A stretch of DNA of 8,156 nt from NCBI GenBank assembly GCA_027055635.1, contig JALUMZ010000209.1, forward strand, positions 1-8,156, read 5' to 3'. Made by a program: the position numbers and the translations under genes. This stretch comes from Campylobacteraceae bacterium (GTDB taxonomy: Bacteria > Campylobacterota > Campylobacteria > Campylobacterales > Sulfurospirillaceae). Of the stretch, positions 1 to 4,925 are shown in pieces (position 1 is the first letter of the stretch; the number at the start of each line of letters is the position of its first letter). The notes under the pieces were generated by a model. The model ran no database searches. It was given only the letters and a program-made list of their open reading frames with translations, and was not told the DNA's origin.

Positions 1-580
1 GCTTGTTTAATGATATTTCGATAAATTGCTGTTCTTTTGTAGAAAAATCTATTGCTAAAATTGCTTCAACTTTTCCATCTTTTATAATTGGTTTCAAATA
101 TGTAAGCCATAACGATTTTATCTTTTTGTCTCGAAAATATATATCTTTTTTTGTTTTATAAACATCAATCCAAAGTTGTTTACTGTTTGGTTCAAAAGGT
201 TCTAAAAATTCACTTTTATCATCTCCATTTTTAGATCCATCTAGTAAAAATTCAAATTTTTGACTATTTGGTTTTTTTCTTACTATATATACATATCGAT
301 ATCTATTAGTCACAAATAGCTCTAAAAACTCCTCTAGCTCTTTTATGAGCTTTGGATTATTTATAAGAGTATTATATATTCCATTTGGAGTTTTTTCATT
401 AACTAAATAGGTAATATTATTTGCAATATCATCTATATATGATATATTTGATTGCATATTTAACTCTTGAATGTCTTGAGATGTTTGTTGGAATTGATTA
501 TAAATATAGATACTAGCAAACAACACCACAAAGGCAAAAAAAGTAAAAATATATCCAATGATGTTTTTACCTTTTATCAT
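1..580 (-). CDS. Membrane sensor protein with PDC/Cache-like periplasmic domain (C-terminal part beyond window)
   Basis: The first 193 residues are visible and the reading frame is open at the window edge. A hydrophobic helix (about residues 7-27) anchors the protein in the inner membrane. A periplasmic domain follows and runs to the edge. Its segments YRYVYIVRK, FEFLLDGS, SLWLTYLKPII and VEAILAIDFS resemble the PDC/Cache-type input domains of many Campylobacterota diguanylate cyclases and histidine kinases. The second membrane helix and output domain (GGDEF, kinase or methyl-accepting) are not in the window, so the output is unknown. The ATG at 580-578 overlaps the upstream TGA as ATGA, and a strong ribosome binding site (AGAGGGG, around 587-593) lies inside the preceding gene. 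Translation is therefore probably coupled to the secreted protein upstream, which may be its periplasmic partner. The sensor assignment is fairly secure; the ligand and output are not. Confidence 0.8.
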   Translation of the reverse strand, partial: MIKGKNIIGYIFTFFAFVVLFASIYIYNQFQQTSQDIQELNMQSNISYIDDIANNITYLVNEKTPNGIYNTLINNPKLIKELEEFLELFVTNRYRYVYIVRKKPNSQKFEFLLDGSKNGDDKSEFLEPFEPNSKQLWIDVYKTKKDIYFRDKKIKSLWLTYLKPIIKDGKVEAILAIDFSTKEQQFIEISLNK

Positions 581-993
581 CTATTGCCCCTCTCATATTT
601 CTTTAAGCTTGTTGGTAACTTAAGATTAAATCTATCTAATACACTTTCTCTAAAGATAAGCTGTGGACGACCTTTTTTCCAATAATATGCACCAAAGGCA
701 TTATTGTTATGGCGAAAACTTCTATAATTTGTAGCAAATAGTAGATTTTTTTGACAATATTTAGGTTCATTTTTAAAATTCCCAACTAAAACAACTGTAT
801 CATCATAACAATAATCTACGATATGAAATATAGAACTATCTTTTATAATATCTCTTGTTTCATCATCAACATAAACATCAATTACCGATGTTTGAAATAT
901 AGAGCTAAAAATCTTCTCATAAAGTTTTAATGTAGGATTGCTGGCATTAACTATTGTAGTAAATACTACTAACATAAACAATACTTTTTTCAT
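577..993 (-). CDS. Small secreted (periplasmic) protein of unknown function, possible YfiR-like regulator
   Basis: A 138-residue protein that I do not recognise with certainty. Residues 1-17 form a signal peptide (MKKVLFMLVVFTTIVNA), so the mature product of about 120 residues should be periplasmic. It has two cysteines (62 and 80) that could form a disulfide. A C-terminal strand-turn-strand-helix pattern, GAYYWKKGRPQLIF then LDRFNLKLPTSL, recalls the end of YfiR/DUF4154 proteins, periplasmic repressors of membrane diguanylate cyclases. That likeness is by eye only. The start is ATG at 993, one base after the receptor stop (TGA-G-ATG). A TTG at 1011 in the same frame would put six residues before the signal peptide and is unlikely. 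The ribosome binding site is weak, which suggests coupling to the receptor. The gene ends in ATGA with the sensor gene. The position between an outer-membrane receptor and an inner-membrane sensor suggests a relay role (inference). Confidence 0.75.
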   Translation of the reverse strand: MKKVLFMLVVFTTIVNASNPTLKLYEKIFSSIFQTSVIDVYVDDETRDIIKDSSIFHIVDYCYDDTVVLVGNFKNEPKYCQKNLLFATNYRSFRHNNNAFGAYYWKKGRPQLIFRESVLDRFNLKLPTSLKKYERGNR

Positions 994-994
994 C

Positions 995-2917
995 TCAAAA
1001 TACCCACTCAATGCTTAGCATAACTTTTCTATCTATCGGAGAAATTTCTAAAGGTTGTTCTTGTTGAAAAGTTAAAGGATTTCTTCTGTAGTAAGTTGTA
1101 GTTTTTGCCTTATCTAAAAGATTTGTCCCTTTTAGATTTATTGTAGTATCTCTATTGTAGTGATATTTAACTCCTGCGCTATAATCATAAAAATCTTTTT
1201 TATTTATATTATCTCTATCGTATTTAATTTCATTAAAAATATCAAATTTTTTATAAGTATTGATATTTCTTACAATAATAGTATCAAATTTATAAGTTCC
1301 AATTACTGGTAGATTTTTTACCTTTCTGTATTCGATAGAAAGAAAAAATTTATCATAATCATTATAAGTGTGTGTCCATCTTGCATTTATACCACTTATT
1401 TTTAGGTCTTTGGTATAATTTATAATTTTACCATTATCAAGCGGATAAAAAGCATCTTTAACTTTTGTATAATCCAAAACAAGTTCATATTTATTGGCAT
1501 CCTTTTGATAAATAATATTTTCCAATAGGCTATCATACCGTTCAGGATTGTATGATTTTGAAGGATTACTAAGGTATGTAGCACTATTGACTAGATATGA
1601 TTCTAATGGCACCTCTGAATGACTAAAGATAGTTTTAAATATTGTATTTTGAGTTGTTAGTATGTGACCTAATCTAAACATGAAAAGTTTATCATTTTGG
1701 ACAGAGTATTTATTGGTAATTTTAGAATATTCAGCCCCAGCAGTTATAATTGAATTTTCTTCAAGTGAGAATTGATCTTCAAGATACATTGTAGAGATAT
1801 TCTGTACCGCCTTTTCGTCATTTGGTTTATTTCCAATTAGTGAGATACCATTTACATCTACTCTATCCCATCTACTTTGTTTTGTTCTATATTTTAAACC
1901 TGTAATTATTTTATTATTTTTAATATTTAGATTATATTTAATCTCTGTTGTAAATACTTTTGAATTTTGACTTGTATCAACCGACTTATATGGATACATT
2001 CCATAGTATGGTGCCATTGGTAGCGGGGTAACATCATCGGTAAAATCATTATTCATATCAAAATTACTAAAAGTTAAAAGATATGTAAAATTATCTATTT
2101 TAGTATCAACTCCTATATGGATATATTTTGTTTGTATGGTTGAATGTGTTGGGGTTGCGTCTAAGCTTGCGCTAATAAATCCATCGTTTTTTTGGTTCAA
2201 CATGCCTAAAAGTATATTTGTATTATCTTTATGAAGTGTTGCTAGGGTAAAGTTATACTTTTTGTCCCTTGAAAGTTCTGTATTGTGACTGACATATCTT
2301 TTTCTTTTATCATTATCAAAATTGGTAAATACAAAATATGACCAATCATTGATATATGAAGCATAATAACCATTTAGCCCTGATGAGTCATAACTTCCAC
2401 TTGAAAGTTTTATTTTTCCACCCTCATCCTTTGCTACACTTTTTGTGTAAAGCTTAATAAGCGTGATTGTAGCTTCTGTGCTAAACTCATAAGTTGGGCT
2501 TTGAGTATAGACTTCTACATGGTCAACAAAATCAATATTCATATTTCCTAACATTGTCAATCCAGAACCATACAATCCTGTTGTGATCTCTTGATTGTCT
2601 ATATAAATTCTTACTTGAGAGCTCATAAAAGGATGATTTGAGCCCATAAAAAATGGATCTGCTATACCATATTCGTTCTCAGTATATCCTACGGGATAGA
2701 TTGATTTCAGTATATCTTTTAGATTTGTAAGTTGCATTCTGTCTATATCATCTCTTGTATAGATAAATGCTATACCACTATTTTCTAGCTTTGTTTTTTC
2801 TGATAAATCTGTTTTTTTCTCAATATCATTTAAAAGATTATCAACCTCTTGTGCCATTAAAGTCTGATATAATACCCCAAATAGTAATAAAAATTTTGCA
2901 AACTGTTTTAATTTCAT
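995..2917 (-). CDS. TonB-dependent receptor-like outer-membrane protein with plug domain
   Basis: A 640-residue outer-membrane protein. Residues 1-22 are a signal peptide with likely cleavage after ALMA-type LMA, before QEV. A plug domain covers about residues 48-158 (SGIAFIYTRDDIDRM, LKDILKSIYP, VRIYIDNQEIT, IDFVDHVEVY). The rest is rich in alternating aromatic and polar strands typical of a 22-strand barrel and ends in WVF, with the terminal phenylalanine used in barrel assembly. The segment INLKGTNLLDK near the end matches the receptor C-terminal region. I see no clear TonB box in the short N-terminal stretch and no extra FecA-type signalling domain. The ligand (iron complex, metal, organic compound) cannot be read from the sequence. 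The ATG at 2917 has a good ribosome binding site (AAGGGAGAGT just upstream). It is the first gene of a three-gene operon with the secreted protein and the sensor. The family assignment is firm; whether it transports or only senses is open. Confidence 0.88.
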   Translation of the reverse strand: MKLKQFAKFLLLFGVLYQTLMAQEVDNLLNDIEKKTDLSEKTKLENSGIAFIYTRDDIDRMQLTNLKDILKSIYPVGYTENEYGIADPFFMGSNHPFMSSQVRIYIDNQEITTGLYGSGLTMLGNMNIDFVDHVEVYTQSPTYEFSTEATITLIKLYTKSVAKDEGGKIKLSSGSYDSSGLNGYYASYINDWSYFVFTNFDNDKRKRYVSHNTELSRDKKYNFTLATLHKDNTNILLGMLNQKNDGFISASLDATPTHSTIQTKYIHIGVDTKIDNFTYLLTFSNFDMNNDFTDDVTPLPMAPYYGMYPYKSVDTSQNSKVFTTEIKYNLNIKNNKIITGLKYRTKQSRWDRVDVNGISLIGNKPNDEKAVQNISTMYLEDQFSLEENSIITAGAEYSKITNKYSVQNDKLFMFRLGHILTTQNTIFKTIFSHSEVPLESYLVNSATYLSNPSKSYNPERYDSLLENIIYQKDANKYELVLDYTKVKDAFYPLDNGKIINYTKDLKISGINARWTHTYNDYDKFFLSIEYRKVKNLPVIGTYKFDTIIVRNINTYKKFDIFNEIKYDRDNINKKDFYDYSAGVKYHYNRDTTINLKGTNLLDKAKTTTYYRRNPLTFQQEQPLEISPIDRKVMLSIEWVF

Positions 2918-3054
2918 ACTCTCCCTTTACTTCTATTTAGAAATTTGTCCATTTAGTATTTGTAGTTGAATTTTTCTCTAGTTCACTATTAGAGTTGCCC
3001 TTATTTAATATTTTTGTATGGTTTAGTGTAACCTGGCTAATTGTATCAATTATA
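2918..3054 (-). promoter_or_regulatory. Candidate promoter and 5' leader of the receptor operon
   Basis: This 137-base gap upstream of the receptor has a perfect TATAAT at 3054-3049 (minus strand), directly after the TAG stop of the upstream gene, in the context GTATAATTG. A second -10-like TACAAT lies at 3045-3040. No good -35 element is visible, as is usual for sigma-70 promoters of Campylobacterota. Short inverted repeats sit around the start region: AATTG/CAATT with a 3-base spacer (3039-3051), GGTT/AACC (3020-3033) and, in the leader, CTCTA/TAGAG (2976-2994). They could be operator or leader structures, but in AT-rich DNA such short arms can be chance. I see no convincing Fur box. Confidence 0.4.
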
Positions 3055-3546
3055 CTATGAAGAGTTTATTAAAGGATTTAACACTTGAAGTGCTTTCCAA
3101 AATTTATAAGCATCATCAAGCTCTTCTTCTGTAAAGATTTGAATTTGTTGTTGTTTTAAAAATTTGATTGTTATGCCATCACCTTGGATGAGGGTTTTTG
3201 TAAAACTTCCATCATATATCCAATCTCTTCCACAAGATGGGCTTTTACTTTTCATAATTGCCATTTTTATGTCATTTTGAGAGATATTTTCAAGGGCTAT
3301 CTTGGCACCTTTTTTAAATTCGCGGGTTTTGTCTTCACCATTCTTATTGAGTGCTCTTTCTTTGAGAATTTCTACAGGAACTCTTGGTATCGGTAAGCCC
3401 CCATCTACTTCGGGGCAAACAGGTATTAAGAGGTTTGATGATTTTAATTTTTCTATAAAATAATTTTGTTCTATAAGGTTATTTTTTCCGTTATATTTAA
3501 CATTTTTACCCAAAAGGCAGGAGCTGATAAGTACTTTCTTGCACAT
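3055..3546 (-). CDS. DUF523 family protein, TudS-like (thiouracil desulfidase-type) [4Fe-4S] protein
   Basis: A 163-residue cytoplasmic protein of the DUF523 family, full length. The family hallmarks are all present: SSCLLG (Cys10), PVCPEVDGGLPIPR (Cys44, Glu46) and KSKSPSCG (Ser102, Cys105). DUF523 members characterised as TudS use three cysteines to hold a [4Fe-4S] cluster and remove sulfur from 2-thiouracil without redox chemistry; the three motif cysteines fit that site. Cys2 is extra. Whether this copy acts on thiouracil or on another thiolated compound is not known. The gene starts 39 bases after rpsI, and the gap holds an 8-base-pair hairpin. No ordinary ribosome binding site precedes the ATG: the nearest, AAGGGGAG, is about 20 bases away and lies in the hairpin stem. 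No other in-frame start exists between the rpsI stop and this ATG, and SSCLLG must stay near the N-terminus, so the start is secure. It may be cotranscribed with rplM-rpsI. Confidence 0.88.
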   Translation of the reverse strand: MCKKVLISSCLLGKNVKYNGKNNLIEQNYFIEKLKSSNLLIPVCPEVDGGLPIPRVPVEILKERALNKNGEDKTREFKKGAKIALENISQNDIKMAIMKSKSPSCGRDWIYDGSFTKTLIQGDGITIKFLKQQQIQIFTEEELDDAYKFWKALQVLNPLINSS

Positions 3547-3552
3547 GTAGTT

Positions 3553-3574
3553 AAGAGGAGTAAAAACTCCCCTT
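3553..3574 (-). other. Hairpin between rpsI and the DUF523 gene
   Basis: Read on the minus strand, AAGGGGAG pairs with CTCCTCTT across a 6-base loop TTTTTA. This gives an 8-base-pair stem with one G-U pair. It lies in the 39 bases between the rpsI stop and the next ATG. The base of the stem is followed by AACTAC rather than a T-run, so it is not a standard rho-independent terminator. It could act as a partial terminator, an RNA processing or stabilising element, or a translational switch, since the 5' arm is a Shine-Dalgarno-like sequence paired with an anti-Shine-Dalgarno-like arm. Confidence 0.5.
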
Positions 3575-3585
3575 GTTGTAAAAAA

Positions 3586-3975
3586 TTATCTTTTACTAAA
3601 TTGTGGGCTTCTTCTCGCTTTTCTTCTACCAAATTTCTTTCTTTCAACGATTCTTGAATCTCTTGTAAGTAGTCCATAAGGCTTTAGAACAGCTCTAAAA
3701 TCGCTATCCATACTAGCTAATGCTTTTGAGATGCCATGACGCAAGGCATCTGCTTGAGCTGAATATCCACCGCCAAAAGTTGTAGCTTTTATGTCTAGGC
3801 TTTCTAGTTGTTTAGTAAGTTCTAGTGGTTGTCTAACTCTTTTTTTGATAGTTTCGTGACCACCAAGCCAAGCTTCAAAATCTATACCGTTTACTACTAT
3901 GTTTCCGCTACCTGCTGCTACCCATACTTTCGCGATTGCAGTTTTTCTTTTTCCGGTTGCATATACTTTTGCCAT
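3586..3975 (-). CDS. rpsI: 30S ribosomal protein S9 (uS9)
   Basis: A 129-residue ribosomal protein of normal bacterial length. The N-terminal YATGKRKTAIAKVWV, the central GSGNIVVNG, the glycine-rich FGGGYSAQADALRHGISKAL and the basic C-terminus (RDSRIVERKKFGRRKARRSP, ending SKR) are diagnostic. In known structures the C-terminal lysine-arginine tail of S9 reaches the anticodon region of P-site tRNA, and the tail is intact here. The ATG lies one base after the rplM TAA, and the ribosome binding site GGAGGAG is made of the last codons of rplM. The two proteins are therefore translated together, the near-universal L13-S9 pairing. Confidence 0.98.
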   Translation of the reverse strand: MAKVYATGKRKTAIAKVWVAAGSGNIVVNGIDFEAWLGGHETIKKRVRQPLELTKQLESLDIKATTFGGGYSAQADALRHGISKALASMDSDFRAVLKPYGLLTRDSRIVERKKFGRRKARRSPQFSKR

Positions 3976-3976
3976 C

Positions 3977-4408
3977 TTATTTCTCCTCCACTTTGCTTAT
4001 TTGCGCTGTGTGAGGATGCTCACTGCCAGCATATACTTTTAGTTTTTTTATCATATTTTTAGCAAGGTTTGTTTTTGGCAACATACCTCTAACACCAAGT
4101 CTATACAATTTTGCAGGATTGTTTTTTAGTAAATCTTCGAGTTTATCACTCTTTACACCACCAAAATATCCTGTATGTCTATGATACATCTTTGAATCTA
4201 GTTTATTGCCGCTAAATTCTACTTTTTCTGCATTGATGATGACTACAAAGTCACCACAATCAACATTTGGAGTAAAGTAAGGCTTATGCTTACCTCTTAG
4301 AAGTGTCGCAACTTCAGTTAAAACTCTACCGAATTTTCTACCCTCAGCATCCACAACAATCCAATCTCTTTTAACCTCATTAGGTTTAATAGCTCTTGTA
4401 GCTTTCAT
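3977..4408 (-). CDS. rplM: 50S ribosomal protein L13 (uL13)
   Basis: A 143-residue large-subunit protein that binds 23S rRNA early in assembly. Diagnostic segments are DWIVVDAEGRKFGRVLTEVA, LLRGKHKPYFTP, the YHRHTGYFGG loop and VRGMLPKTNLA followed by KLKVYAGSEHPHTAQ. I chose ATG at 4408 because L13 normally begins there (MKATRAIKP) and an AAAGG ribosome binding site lies 7 bases upstream. A TTG at 4441 in the same frame would add 11 residues not expected in the family and would read through the leader. It is the first gene of the rplM-rpsI unit, with a 92-base gap to the haem-binding protein gene upstream. Confidence 0.98.
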   Translation of the reverse strand: MKATRAIKPNEVKRDWIVVDAEGRKFGRVLTEVATLLRGKHKPYFTPNVDCGDFVVIINAEKVEFSGNKLDSKMYHRHTGYFGGVKSDKLEDLLKNNPAKLYRLGVRGMLPKTNLAKNMIKKLKVYAGSEHPHTAQISKVEEK

Positions 4409-4500
4409 TTTGAAACCTTTATATCTGTTTTTGAAAGGCAAATTGTAGTGGAATTATCATTAAATATAGCTGAATTTCAGTAAAATATAAGTTTTTGGGA
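4409..4500 (-). promoter_or_regulatory. Candidate promoter and leader of rplM-rpsI
   Basis: This is the only sizeable gap between addA and rpsI. Two -10-like hexamers are visible on the minus strand: TACAAT (4447-4442) and GATAAT (4457-4452). No good -35 is seen, but T- and A-rich runs lie upstream, as in Campylobacterota promoters. An exact short palindrome, CTGAA-A-TTCAG (4480-4470), sits just upstream. In the leader, GCCTTT (4439-4434) can pair with AAAGGT (4420-4415), which covers the rplM ribosome binding site. That could let translation be regulated, as is known for L13 leaders elsewhere. If TACAAT is the real -10, transcription would start near 4435 and lose part of this hairpin; with GATAAT it would be kept. 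Confidence 0.4.
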
Positions 4501-4923
4501 TTAATATGGCACCTTACCCGTCCAGTCTCTAATCAAATCTTTTTGTTTTTGTGAAAGTTTTGCATCTTTGTGCATCTTTAGATAATCAGGTAGTGGCATA
4601 GCATGATAGACTGATTTGAAGATTTCACCTAGTTTTTTATCTTTCTCTTTGGCGCTGTAACTCTCCCAAATAGAGAAGTTTAGCCATTGCCTTCCTAAAT
4701 CGATATGTCTTTTTATAAAAAATGATGCAGGTGCTATGCTAGCATACCATGGGATTTTTACTTCATTTGAGTGGCAGTCATAGCATGACTTTTTGAGTAT
4801 TTTCATCACCTCTTTAGGGGCTTTTATCTCCAAACTTTTATCGCTTTTTGGATTTGTTATCTTTGCAGGTATGAACTGAATTGCCAATAACAAAACCACT
4901 ATAAAAATCAAAACACTTTTCAT
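4501..4923 (-). CDS. Haem-binding domain protein (c-type, CxxCH), membrane-anchored or periplasmic
   Basis: A 140-residue protein of the haem-binding domain family (PF14376 type). Residues 1-20 form a hydrophobic N-terminal segment that either anchors the protein or is cleaved as a signal peptide. One CxxCH motif (SCYDCHSNE: Cys47, Cys50, His51) would hold a covalent c-type haem on the periplasmic side. The segments KIPWYASIAPASFFIKRH and WLNFSIWESY, and the late HAMPLPDYLKMH with Met109 as a possible axial ligand, are typical of the family. Its partner and role in electron transfer or sensing are not known. The ATG lies only 2 bases after the addA stop, and the AAAGG ribosome binding site is inside the last addA codons. 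It is therefore cotranslated with a DNA-repair gene, with no obvious functional link. The family call is firm; the function is unassigned. Confidence 0.85.
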   Translation of the reverse strand: MKSVLIFIVVLLLAIQFIPAKITNPKSDKSLEIKAPKEVMKILKKSCYDCHSNEVKIPWYASIAPASFFIKRHIDLGRQWLNFSIWESYSAKEKDKKLGEIFKSVYHAMPLPDYLKMHKDAKLSQKQKDLIRDWTGKVPY

Positions 4924-4925
4924 TT

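Noticed and set aside
467..685. Plus-strand open frame across the secreted protein/sensor junction
   Set aside because: It lies antisense to two convincing coupled genes and shows no domain.
994..1011. TTG start for the secreted protein, adding six residues
   Set aside because: The extension precedes a clean signal peptide beginning MKK and lies inside the receptor gene; ATG at 993 is one base after the receptor stop and is the better start.
3033..3057. Fur box upstream of the receptor
   Set aside because: The AT-rich TATAATTGATACAATTA stretch does not match the Fur consensus well enough; it is better read as overlapping -10 elements.
3553..3574. Rho-independent terminator after rpsI
   Set aside because: The stem is good but no T-run follows on either strand, so it is listed only as a hairpin.
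3466..3677. Open frames on both strands across the rpsI/DUF523 junction
   Set aside because: They are shadows of rpsI and the DUF523 gene, with no recognisable motif, signal peptide or ribosome binding site.
4409..4441. TTG start for L13, adding 11 residues
   Set aside because: L13 proteins normally begin MKATRAIKP, and a proper ribosome binding site precedes ATG 4408.
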